DNA of 11,816 nt. It comes from CAYSHJ01 sp964589725. Its GTDB lineage: Bacteria > Planctomycetota > Planctomycetia > Planctomycetales > Planctomycetaceae. Where the stretch lies: contig CAZPUJ010000679.1 of NCBI GenBank assembly GCA_964589725.1, positions 1 through 11,816 of the forward strand, given 5' to 3'. Every line of letters begins with the position of its first letter. The first letter of the stretch is position 1. Shown here in pieces: positions 1 through 6,623 of the stretch. The notes beneath the pieces are model-generated. The model saw only the letters and a program-made list of their open reading frames with translations. It was not told where the DNA came from and made no database searches. A program made the translations under genes and the position numbers.

Positions 1-186
1 CTTCGCACGTGACTCTCGCAACGCCTTGGCGGCGTCGCGAGCGTTGGCGAAGGCTTCCTCCAATGTTTCAGCTTCAGTAATGAGTTCAGGATCAAGCGGC
101 GACGTCACGACATAGCCGCCTTCTTCGGCGGATTGAAGGCATAGCACCAACCTGCCATCACTGACGGTAAACGATGTTTTCTTCAT
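1..186 (-). CDS. HicB-like antitoxin, partial (3' end beyond window)
   Basis: The 62 visible residues begin MKKTSFTVSDGRLVL and continue with an EEGGYVVTSPLDPEL stretch and an ETLEEAFANARDAAKAL helix. This is the pattern of HicB-family antitoxins: a small beta sheet sensing nothing known, followed by a 'TLEEA' helix. HicB proteins normally neutralise the HicA mRNA interferase and repress their own operon. The stop codon and any DNA-binding tail or hicA partner lie outside the window, so neither a toxin nor a complete system can be claimed. The ATG is 15 bases after the stop of the redoxin gene, preceded by a G-rich AGGGGG 8 bases upstream, so the two genes may be co-transcribed. Many HicB-like proteins in large genomes are solitary. 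Family call moderate; function as an active antitoxin unproven. Confidence 0.6.
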   Translation of the reverse strand, partial: MKKTSFTVSDGRLVLCLQSAEEGGYVVTSPLDPELITEAETLEEAFANARDAAKALRESRAK

Positions 187-201
187 GCGTGAGACCCCCT
201 G

Positions 202-1584
202 TCACTTGGTCTTTAACTGTTTCATCACCGCCTCATCGAGCGGTCGCAGACCTTCATCCGGTTTGATGGCGTAGAAGCCGACGTGGTAGTGGGCGATCTT
301 GCCGTCTGGATCGATGACGACGTACAGGGGTAATTTCGCTCCCAGCTTGCGCGGGTCGCCATACTTCGCGAGCACTGTCGAATCGTCGGTGAGGATCGGA
401 TAGCTCAGGTTCATGAACTCGCGGAGCTTGCGAACCGAACGCATCGCACCGGTGACTTTCGTCGCGTCGGCGAACGATTCGTTGACGGCGATGCCGACGA
501 CCTCGATGCCGAAACGCTTGCGCTTGTTGTTCAGGAAGTCGAGATAACCAACTTGGCCGTACGGCTCGGTGAGCGGTTCGCCTTCGTAGTCCCAAAAGTG
601 CAAGACCACGATCTTGCCGGCGAAGTCTTTGGAATTGATCGTCTTCTTATCGAGCGACGTCAGCTCGAACGCCGGTGCCGGCTGACCGACAAACTTTTTC
701 GCGAGGCTGCCGACGTCGTCGCTTCGCTGCGTTTGAGCTTTCACATCGCGGCTGATGACGGCGGCGAGTGGCGCGAACGGCGTCGCCTCGGCATCTTTTT
801 CCAATGTCCCAATGACTTTCTTGCCCGCGGCGATTTGATCGGGATTCAGCTCGGGTTTGGTTTCGCCGTCGGGTCGGTTGAGTTCTTTCTTCAAGTCGAG
901 CAACGCTTGCAGCGGCTTTTGCAGCTTGTTGAGTCCGGCGGCGTCCACAGGCTTGATCGATTCCAACTCCAGCTTGAGCTGAAACTCATCGCCCCGTCCC
1001 ATAAAAACTTGCTGCTCGGCAGAGACCATCAGCGCATTGTCGTCCTTCGAGACCCACAAGCGTTGTTTGCGGCCATTGTTCGTCGTCACGTGAATCAGCC
1101 AACAGTTCCGCTGGCCGATCTTTTTTTCTCCCACGACTTCGTACGAACTCTGGCCGACGGCCCAATCCTCTTCAGCTTCGTCGCTGTCCTTGGCGAGTGC
1201 GACCAGTTTGTCCGCGTATTCAAACAACGGCTGTCGCACACCAATCGGATTCAGATGTCCTTCATGCTCAGCCAACACTCGGATCGCCGAATTGTTGGCC
1301 GCCATGTTCTTGCCGTTGAGTTCGAGCGCGCCAAACCGCTCAGGCCACGGCCAGCCGCCACCGCCACGTTCGTCGGTCAAGTACGCCAACCGCTTTCCCT
1401 CGTCCTGCCGAGTGACGACGGAGTACAGCGTGAACCGCTTCATCGGCTGATCAGCGCCGTTGCGGCCGACTCGCGCCAGCGTTCCGGTGTATCGCAACTC
1501 CACCGCCGGATAGTCGCCGATCACATCTGCGCCCGAAGTCACGAAAGCCATCACGAGAAGCAACTGACTAACGGTCGTGAGCAC
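202..1584 (-). CDS. Exported thioredoxin-fold (TlpA/redoxin-like) protein lacking CXXC
   Basis: Starts at GTG 1584, chosen because a clean AGGAG (1591-1595) sits 6 bases upstream; the frame stays open to a TTG at 1620. This gives 460 residues. Residues 1-20 form a hydrophobic signal sequence (LTTVSQLLLVMAFV), so the protein is probably exported or lipid-free periplasmic. Residues about 25-215 contain a beta-rich region I do not recognise, followed by a Lys/Leu-rich segment. Residues about 299-460 are a redoxin domain: GQPAPAFEL, KIVVLHFWDYEG, VVGIAVN, then LPLYVVIDPDGKI with the conserved cis-proline (P419). Where active thioredoxins have WCxxC the sequence is FWDYEGEPL, so both cysteines are absent. 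It cannot be a classical disulfide reductase; a binding or scaffold role is inference. It lies upstream of, and possibly in one transcript with, the HicB-like gene. Confidence 0.75.
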   Translation of the reverse strand: MLTTVSQLLLVMAFVTSGADVIGDYPAVELRYTGTLARVGRNGADQPMKRFTLYSVVTRQDEGKRLAYLTDERGGGGWPWPERFGALELNGKNMAANNSAIRVLAEHEGHLNPIGVRQPLFEYADKLVALAKDSDEAEEDWAVGQSSYEVVGEKKIGQRNCWLIHVTTNNGRKQRLWVSKDDNALMVSAEQQVFMGRGDEFQLKLELESIKPVDAAGLNKLQKPLQALLDLKKELNRPDGETKPELNPDQIAAGKKVIGTLEKDAEATPFAPLAAVISRDVKAQTQRSDDVGSLAKKFVGQPAPAFELTSLDKKTINSKDFAGKIVVLHFWDYEGEPLTEPYGQVGYLDFLNNKRKRFGIEVVGIAVNESFADATKVTGAMRSVRKLREFMNLSYPILTDDSTVLAKYGDPRKLGAKLPLYVVIDPDGKIAHYHVGFYAIKPDEGLRPLDEAVMKQLKTK

Positions 1585-1590
1585 GATCTG

Positions 1591-1595
1591 CTCCT
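1591..1595 (-). promoter_or_regulatory. Shine-Dalgarno AGGAG deciding the redoxin start
   Basis: Read on the minus strand this is AGGAG, followed by a 6-base spacer and GTG at 1584. The longer alternative (TTG at 1620) has no comparable site, and an ATG at 1551 would truncate the signal sequence. Confidence 0.65.
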
Positions 1596-1716
1596 GAATT
1601 CGAAGAGCTGACTGGATCAATCCACATTTGCGGCGGATTGTGGCAGAAGCGGACGATGCCTGCTAGCCGCTGAGATTGTCCTCGGCCAGCCCTATTCGCC
1701 GTTCTGGCCAACCGCG

Positions 1717-1744
1717 TTGACACGTCGACGAAACGACCCATAAC
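1717..1744 (+). promoter_or_regulatory. Possible sigma70-type promoter for the adaptor-kinase-accA group
   Basis: TTGACA at 1717-1722, a 16-base spacer, and CATAAC at 1739-1744 (4 of 6 matches to TATAAT). It sits in the divergent intergenic region 156 bases upstream of the adaptor start and points towards it. The -35 match is perfect but the -10 is weak, and planctomycete promoters are poorly defined, so this is a candidate only. Transcription from here would run through the palindromic repeat at 1781-1836. Confidence 0.3.
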
Positions 1745-1780
1745 TTAGTAATGCTTCACATTGAAAAGGGTCGGAATTCA

Positions 1781-1836
1781 CTAGCCCGAAGCGTGAGCGA
1801 GGGCGGAGTGAATCCCTCGCTCACATTTCCGGTTAG
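1781..1836. repeat. Palindromic dispersed repeat (imperfect inverted repeat, 23-bp arms)
   Basis: Left arm 1781-1803 starts ctagcccgaagcgtgagc; right arm 1814-1836 is its reverse complement at 19 of 23 positions, with a 10-base spacer. The inner 11 pairs (GTGAGCGAGGG against CCCTCGCTCAC) are perfect. From memory, closely similar sequence recurs in many planctomycete genomes and gives rise to spurious small ORFs; a 60-codon frame starting at 1751 is such a by-product. The arms pair with each other rather than each folding alone, unlike the GTAG elements further right. In a transcript reading towards the adaptor it would form a leader hairpin. Confidence 0.75.
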
Positions 1837-1899
1837 TTTGGTTGCGGCCCTGCCGCGCACGTGTTGTCTGAAGATCCTCATATTGATCGGTGACTCAGC

Positions 1900-3030
1900 A
1901 TGTCTGCGAAACTTCTCTTTCGAACATCCGTAACTTGCTTGGTGGCTATCGCCTGTATAGCGGCCTGGGCTTGGAGCCAGAACGCAGACTCCGAACCCGG
2001 CGCAGTGGTGATCCGTCGCGAGCCGATGCGGCTGATCGCTCCTGACGGCTATCGTCTACCGCTGCAATTGGAGCCGGTTAAGCAACTGGTGCTCGCGGCC
2101 CCGTGCGACGGCACGATTCAGTCGGTCGATGCCGAGCTGGGAAAGAGCGTGAACGCTCAAGTCTCGCTCGTTCAACTGGAGTCGCGCGAGCGGACGTTGA
2201 TGCTGGACCGATCGCTCGCGCAGTTCAATGTCGCGGAGTTGGAACTCGAACAAGCGAAGAAGGCAGGGCAGGGGACCGAACTGGCGGAAGCTCGACTGCA
2301 CGCCGCGGAGGCCGACGTCAAACTGTTGCAGTTTCACGTCGATCAACTGAATCAGCGAGCTCCCTTTGCCGGCATGGTGATCAAAGTCCACGTTCAGCCG
2401 GGACAATTCGTCAAGGCCGGCGAATCGCTGCTGACCTTGGGAGACGTCGCTCAGTTGAAGGTCGACATTCCCGTCGATCGCGAAACGACGAAAGAAGGGG
2501 ACTCAATGAAGCTGCGTGTCGAGAACCAGACGCTCGACGTTGCTGTCGACAAACTGTCGCCGGCCGAGGCGAAGTTCGAAAGAGTCCGGGATCTGGCGAC
2601 CTCGCTGGCGACGACCACGCTGGTGCTCGACAACGAAATGCGGAAGTGGCACGTCGGCCAAGCGGTCTTCGCGCCGCTCGTGCCGCGTTATCCAGTTGCC
2701 GAAGTGGCGACGAGCGCCGTGGGAACCGACGAAAAAGGACGTCGCAAGGTCCAAGTCGTTCGACAAGGCATCATATGCGATGTCGAGGTCAACTTGCTGG
2801 GGCAGGTGGGCGCCGATCGGATCTTCGTCAGCGGTTCATTCGTCGAAGGCGACTCGCTGATTCTGAGTATGTCTCGCGCACTGGCTGACGGCACCCAGAT
2901 CCGTCCCAACCCCGGAGCTGTCGCTACGGCAAAAGCGGCCGCTGAGACCAGCAGTACCGCAACAACCCGAGTGAAATCGGCCGACAAACCCAAGACCTCC
3001 GAAAAGAAAAAGACCACCTCGGGGTTCTGA
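1900..3030 (+). CDS. HlyD/RND-type periplasmic adaptor (membrane fusion) protein
   Basis: 376 residues from ATG 1900; a weak GGTGA lies about 9 bases upstream. Residues 5-26 are a signal or anchor segment (LVAIACIAAWAW). Residues about 66-92 (AAPCDGTIQSVDAELGKSV, VSLVQLES) form the first lipoyl-like half. Residues 93-152 are a heptad-like helical hairpin rich in Leu/Glu/Ala. Residues 153-182 (RAPFAGMVIKVHVQPGQFVK) are the second lipoyl half. Then come beta-barrel strands to about 260 and a membrane-proximal part to about 335. The final 40 residues are a Lys/Thr/Ala-rich tail. Such proteins bridge an inner-membrane transporter and an outer-membrane channel, but no transporter gene is in the window, so the substrate is unknown. 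The helical hairpin is short, closer to RND adaptors than to HlyD itself. The kinase gene starts 40 bases after the stop, suggesting one transcript. Confidence 0.8.
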   Translation: MSAKLLFRTSVTCLVAIACIAAWAWSQNADSEPGAVVIRREPMRLIAPDGYRLPLQLEPVKQLVLAAPCDGTIQSVDAELGKSVNAQVSLVQLESRERTLMLDRSLAQFNVAELELEQAKKAGQGTELAEARLHAAEADVKLLQFHVDQLNQRAPFAGMVIKVHVQPGQFVKAGESLLTLGDVAQLKVDIPVDRETTKEGDSMKLRVENQTLDVAVDKLSPAEAKFERVRDLATSLATTTLVLDNEMRKWHVGQAVFAPLVPRYPVAEVATSAVGTDEKGRRKVQVVRQGIICDVEVNLLGQVGADRIFVSGSFVEGDSLILSMSRALADGTQIRPNPGAVATAKAAAETSSTATTRVKSADKPKTSEKKKTTSGF

Positions 3031-3058
3031 CGCCGCATTCCGGCGCGACACCTGACTG

Positions 3059-3064
3059 AAGGAG
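3059..3064 (+). promoter_or_regulatory. Shine-Dalgarno AAGGAG for the kinase GTG start
   Basis: AAGGAG ends 6 bases before GTG 3071. It fixes the non-ATG start of the kinase gene. Confidence 0.75.
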
Positions 3065-3070
3065 CCAATC

Positions 3071-4678
3071 GTGGCCGCCAACGACAATGACAAAAAACCT
3101 GCCGCCGCCGACGACAACAAGATCGACCACTACGTGCGGTTGAACTTGATCGCCAGCGGCAAACACGCGCAGGTCTGGGAAGTTCAAGAGGAGAACACCA
3201 ATAATCGTTTCGCGATGAAGCTGTTGTTGCCGGAGTCGATGACGGATCCGGAACAAGTCGCGACCCTGAAGTACGAAGGCAAGGTCGCTCAATCGCTGGA
3301 CCATCCCAACCTCATCAAGTGGGTCGCAACGGTCCATCGCAAAACGAACAGCTATTTGATTCTGGAACTGTTCCGTTCGCCGAACCTTAAGTTCTTCCTT
3401 ACGGACGATTCAGTCGGCGTGCATATCCGACTGCGGAAGTTGGTCGAATGCACTTGTCTCGCGTTGCAACACATGCACGACAAAGGCTGGGCTCACCTGG
3501 ACGTCAAGCCGGACAACATTCTGTTGAGCCGTTCGTCGGAAGTGAAAGTCATCGACTTCTCGCTGTCGCAGAGAATCAAAAGCGGTATCGGTAAGCTGCT
3601 GGGAGGAGGTGGCAAAAACATCGGTGGCACGTTGACCTACATCGCTCCTGAGACACTGCGAAAAGAGACGCTCACCGCGCAGACGGATATCTACAGCTTC
3701 GGGATCACGTTGTACGAGTGCCTGACCGGTACCATTCCCTTCAAAGGCAGCACACCCAAAGACCTGATGATGAAACATCTCAGCGTGCCGCCGGCGCCGC
3801 CTTCGGACCACAACAAAAACGTCACACCGGAGATGGATCGGCTCGTGCTGAGAATGCTGGCGAAGAAACCCAAGGACCGGCATAAAAGCATGCAGGAGGT
3901 GTACTCCGAGTTTCGCAACATCCAACCCTTTAAGGAAGACCCCGAGAAAATAATGGAAGAGAAGGCCAAGGAAGCCAAAGCCAGTGAGATGCAGCAGAGC
4001 CTCGGCAAACGGCTGGACAGTCGCACGGATGCGAGTCGCTCTGAGTTGATCAAACAGAATCCGGAAATGGCCAAACAGTCTGTCACCGCCGCGAGTCCAC
4101 CACCGAAATCCAAGAGTGCGGCGCCGCCGGCCGCTCCCGCCGCGAAGTCTTCACCCGCATCGCCACCGGCCGCCGCTCCAGCGATGCCGCCTCGACCGCC
4201 CATGATGCCAATGCCGCAGCCGATGGGCATGCCATACTCGCAGCAACCTCCGTTCATGCCGATGCCACAAATGCCCATGCCCTTCGCGCCGATGCCCGGC
4301 TACTTTGGTGCGCCGCCCGCGGCCATGCCTGGCTATCCACCTGGTGCAGGCATCCCTATGCCGGGCGTGACACCAGTGAATCCGGCCGCGATGATGCCTA
4401 ATCCAGTCGTGATGCCCGGCATGCCGCAGGGAGTTCCGCCGCCAATCACTCAACCGAGAGTTCCCGTCGCGCCGGCCAATGCGGCCGCGCCAACGCCGGC
4501 ATGTGCGCCAGCTCCGGCCGCTCCGGCTCAGCCTCCGGCAAGCCCCGGGGTACCAACACCAGCCCGTGCCGCGGCAGGACTGGTTTCGCCGCGCGGCTTA
4601 CAGCGTCCGGCACCGCCGCCGGTGCCTCAGGGAGTCGAAGACTTGCCAACGATGGATGAATTACCCGAAGTCATGTAA
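3071..4678 (+). CDS. Soluble Ser/Thr protein kinase with Pro/Met-rich C-terminal tail
   Basis: 535 residues from a GTG with a strong Shine-Dalgarno. The kinase domain spans about residues 20-285: a modified glycine loop (SGKHAQVWE), catalytic Lys50 (FAMK), a likely alpha-C Glu69, a catalytic loop HLDVKPDN (Asp144, Lys146, Asn149), a metal-binding DFS instead of DFG (Asp162), APE (192-194) and TDIYSFG (Asp206). The HRD arginine is replaced by Leu143, making it a non-RD kinase, and the activation segment holds a glycine run (KLLGGGGKNIGG). All residues needed for phosphotransfer are present. Residues 290-335 are charged and helical; 340-520 are low complexity, with Ala/Pro tracts around a Met-Pro repeat region (376-455). 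The end is acidic (DLPTMDELPEVM). No transmembrane segment is seen, unlike many PknB-type kinases. It lies between the adaptor gene and accA; targets are unknown. Confidence 0.9.
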   Translation: MAANDNDKKPAAADDNKIDHYVRLNLIASGKHAQVWEVQEENTNNRFAMKLLLPESMTDPEQVATLKYEGKVAQSLDHPNLIKWVATVHRKTNSYLILELFRSPNLKFFLTDDSVGVHIRLRKLVECTCLALQHMHDKGWAHLDVKPDNILLSRSSEVKVIDFSLSQRIKSGIGKLLGGGGKNIGGTLTYIAPETLRKETLTAQTDIYSFGITLYECLTGTIPFKGSTPKDLMMKHLSVPPAPPSDHNKNVTPEMDRLVLRMLAKKPKDRHKSMQEVYSEFRNIQPFKEDPEKIMEEKAKEAKASEMQQSLGKRLDSRTDASRSELIKQNPEMAKQSVTAASPPPKSKSAAPPAAPAAKSSPASPPAAAPAMPPRPPMMPMPQPMGMPYSQQPPFMPMPQMPMPFAPMPGYFGAPPAAMPGYPPGAGIPMPGVTPVNPAAMMPNPVVMPGMPQGVPPPITQPRVPVAPANAAAPTPACAPAPAAPAQPPASPGVPTPARAAAGLVSPRGLQRPAPPPVPQGVEDLPTMDELPEVM

Positions 4679-4736
4679 TCGCGTCGCCACCGCCACCGAA
4701 TCAGTGGGGTTAGGTTTTCCTTCCAGAAGAAGCAAC

Positions 4737-5777
4737 ATGTCCGAGCCCGCGATGCCCGAACCAGACGAAAACGAAGACGACTCAGACGACCGCTCGGCTA
4801 GGCTCGGCAATTCATCTCAATTCCTGCTGCCGTTCGAGCGACCGATTCATGACCTTGAAGTTCAGCTCGCCAAGTTGGAAGCTGAATTGCATCCAACGCC
4901 GACGACAAAAGAAGCGATTCGCAATTTGCGGTTGGAGATCGCTCGCAGCCAGCGAGAAATGTTCGACAACCTGGACCCGTGGGACATCGTCCAACTGGCT
5001 CGTCACCCGAACCGGCCACAGACGTTGGATTATCTGGAACTGATCTTCGACGAGTTCATCGAACTGCACGGAGATCGAGCCTATCGCGACGACCGAGCGA
5101 TCCTCACCGGCTTCGCCAAGCTGGAAGATCAGAAGGTGATGTTCATCGGCCATCAGAAAGGTCGGAATCTCAAGGAACGGACCGAGCACAACTACGGCAT
5201 GGCGCATCCGGAGGGATATCGCAAGGCTCTGACGAAAATGCAACTCGCCGCCAAATTCGGCATCCCGATCGTGTCATTCATCGACACCGGCGGAGCCTAT
5301 CCTGGCGTCGGGGCCGAAGAGCGCGGGCAGTCGTACGCCATCGCCTTGAACCTTCGCGAGATGTCCCGGCTCAACACTCCGATCGTCTGCGTTGTGATCG
5401 GCGAGGGTGGCTCCGGCGGCGCGCTGGGCATCGGCATCGGCGATCACGTCGCCGTGTTGCAGTTCGCGTACTACTCCGTTATCAGCCCGGAAGGCTGCGC
5501 CGGCATCCTCTGGAAACACGCCAAGCACAAAGAGCTCGCCGCCCGTGCGCTGCGGTTCACGGCTAAGGACTTGCTGGGCTTCGGTATCATTGACGAGATC
5601 ATCCCCGAACCGCTCGGCGGAGCTCACCGCGACCACCGCCGCATGGCCATGATGTTGAAGATGTCCCTCGTCCGCGCACTTCGCCAACTCAAATCGATCC
5701 CGCGCGACCAAATCGTCCAACGCCGCTACGAAAAGTTCCGCCGCATGGGTGTGTTCGAGGAAGCGGCCGTGGTGTGA
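4737..5777 (+). CDS. accA: Acetyl-CoA carboxylase carboxyltransferase subunit alpha
   Basis: AccA with AccD transfers the carboxyl group from carboxybiotin on BCCP to acetyl-CoA, giving malonyl-CoA for fatty acid synthesis in the cytoplasm. The protein has 346 residues from ATG 4737, which follows an AGAAGAAG purine stretch; the frame extends upstream to 4479, but that part overlaps the kinase and is not AccA-like. Family landmarks: LDPWDIVQLARHP and RPQTLDYL (about 79-100), ELHGDRAYRDD, GFAKLEDQKVMFIGHQKGR, HPEGYRKALT, then the CoA/carboxybiotin-site elements DTGGAYPGVGAEERGQ (about 173-188) and GEGGSGGALG (212-221), and SPEGCAGILWK. The E. coli protein is about 319 residues; here the extra length is an acidic N-terminal stretch (residues 2-20, rich in Glu/Asp). 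No accD is present. It starts 58 bases after the kinase stop. Confidence 0.97.
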   Translation: MSEPAMPEPDENEDDSDDRSARLGNSSQFLLPFERPIHDLEVQLAKLEAELHPTPTTKEAIRNLRLEIARSQREMFDNLDPWDIVQLARHPNRPQTLDYLELIFDEFIELHGDRAYRDDRAILTGFAKLEDQKVMFIGHQKGRNLKERTEHNYGMAHPEGYRKALTKMQLAAKFGIPIVSFIDTGGAYPGVGAEERGQSYAIALNLREMSRLNTPIVCVVIGEGGSGGALGIGIGDHVAVLQFAYYSVISPEGCAGILWKHAKHKELAARALRFTAKDLLGFGIIDEIIPEPLGGAHRDHRRMAMMLKMSLVRALRQLKSIPRDQIVQRRYEKFRRMGVFEEAAVV

Positions 5778-6000
5778 GTTCTCAAATGTCGGACAAGCCA
5801 CTCGCGCCCGCAACACTCGCAGCTCAAAGTCTCGGCTTGATTGAGCCGGTGACAAAAGCGGGATATCCGCAACGTCCGATAATGTCTGTTATGTTGAATT
5901 TCGACTGCGATAATCCTCGGGGAAAACGCGGTTTGCTGGGGACCAGAAGAGACGCCACATCGAGCCAACAGCCACACTCCTCTGCCAGCGAAGCCGCCCG

Positions 6001-6450
6001 TCAAAACTGTTTCCGACTGTCGACCAGCAGAGTCACCGGACCGTCATTGACCAGTTCAACATCCATGTGCTGTTGAAACCGGCCGGTCTGAACGTCGATC
6101 CCTTGGCCGCGAACCTCGGCGACAAACGCCCGATATAACTCGTCGGCGACTTCCGGCCGAGCCGCCTTCACGAAGCCCGGCCGGCGACCCTGGCGGCAAT
6201 CTCCCAGCAGCGTGAATTGGCTAACCACCAACATCGCGCCGCCAACCTCAGGCAGCGCGAGATTCATCTTGCCGGCTTCGTCTTCAAAGATCCGCAGCCC
6301 GGCAATCTTTTGAGCCAGGTAAACGACGTCGGTTTGGCCGTCGCCTTCCTCGACTCCGAGAAGCACTAAAAAGCCTTTTCCGATCCGGCCTGTGACTTCG
6401 CCAGCCACCATCACCGACGCGCGGGAAACTCGTTGCACGACTGCTCGCAT
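6001..6450 (-). CDS. dtd: D-aminoacyl-tRNA deacylase
   Basis: Dtd hydrolyses D-amino acids (and mischarged glycine) from tRNA, a chiral proofreading step in the cytoplasm. 149 residues from ATG 6450 (MRAVVQRVSRASV), the usual family length. Both signature motifs are intact: SQFTLLGD with Thr80 in the active site, and NDGPVT with the Gly-cisPro pair at 137-138. GRRPGFVKAARPE is also typical. The frame is open far upstream to 6939, but those 163 residues cross a palindromic element and the neighbouring gene in another frame and are not part of Dtd. An AAGG lies about 7 bases upstream of the ATG. The gene is last in the minus-strand row after the phosphoesterase-fold gene, separated from it by the 168-bp element at 6456-6623. 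Confidence 0.95.
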   Translation of the reverse strand: MRAVVQRVSRASVMVAGEVTGRIGKGFLVLLGVEEGDGQTDVVYLAQKIAGLRIFEDEAGKMNLALPEVGGAMLVVSQFTLLGDCRQGRRPGFVKAARPEVADELYRAFVAEVRGQGIDVQTGRFQQHMDVELVNDGPVTLLVDSRKQF

Positions 6451-6455
6451 GAAAC

Positions 6456-6623
6456 ACCTTGGAGTGCGGTGGCCTGACACCGCCCTCCATTGAACGGAAT
6501 CCGGCACCATGAACTTGTACTTCTCGTTGTGGCCAGCAATCCCACGACGATCTCGCTCGACGGTTCGAAACTCCAATTCCGTGAACGAATGGAGGGCGGT
6601 GTCGAGCCACCGCACTCCAAGGT
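6456..6623. mobile_element. MITE-like element with 36-bp terminal inverted repeats
   Basis: Left arm 6456-6491 and right arm 6588-6623 are reverse complements at 34 of 36 positions, enclosing 96 bases of unrelated sequence with no gene. Each arm also folds on itself: GGAGTGCGGTG pairs with CACCGCCCTCC (10 of 11) around a 6-base loop. The loop is where the two arms differ (GCCTGA against GCTCGA). The element exactly fills the gap between the phosphoesterase-fold gene, whose TGA (6623-6625) shares one base with it, and dtd, whose ATG is 5 bases beyond it. No transposase is encoded, so it would have to be mobilised in trans, if it is mobile at all. Confidence 0.7.

Noticed and set aside
1..186. 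Complete HicAB toxin-antitoxin system
   Set aside because: Only the N-terminal part of a HicB-like protein is visible and no hicA lies on the window side; the claim would need sequence beyond position 1.
553..1611. Long plus-strand frame (352 codons) opposite the redoxin gene
   Set aside because: Antisense shadow in GC-rich sequence; no domain, and the minus frame has signal sequence, redoxin motifs and a good ribosome site.
1751..1933. 60-codon plus-strand frame upstream of the adaptor gene
   Set aside because: A third of it is the palindromic repeat at 1781-1836 and its end overlaps the adaptor start in another frame; no ribosome site or family resemblance.
5833..5848. Small hairpin CGGCTT-GATT-GAGCCG in the convergent gap as a terminator
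   Set aside because: Six pairs with a wobble and no T-run on either strand; the rest of 5778-6000 shows nothing I can support.
5774..6076. 100-codon plus-strand frame starting GTGA across the accA stop
   Set aside because: The overlap looks like translational coupling, but the frame runs antisense into dtd, has no recognisable domain, and its composition is that of non-coding sequence.
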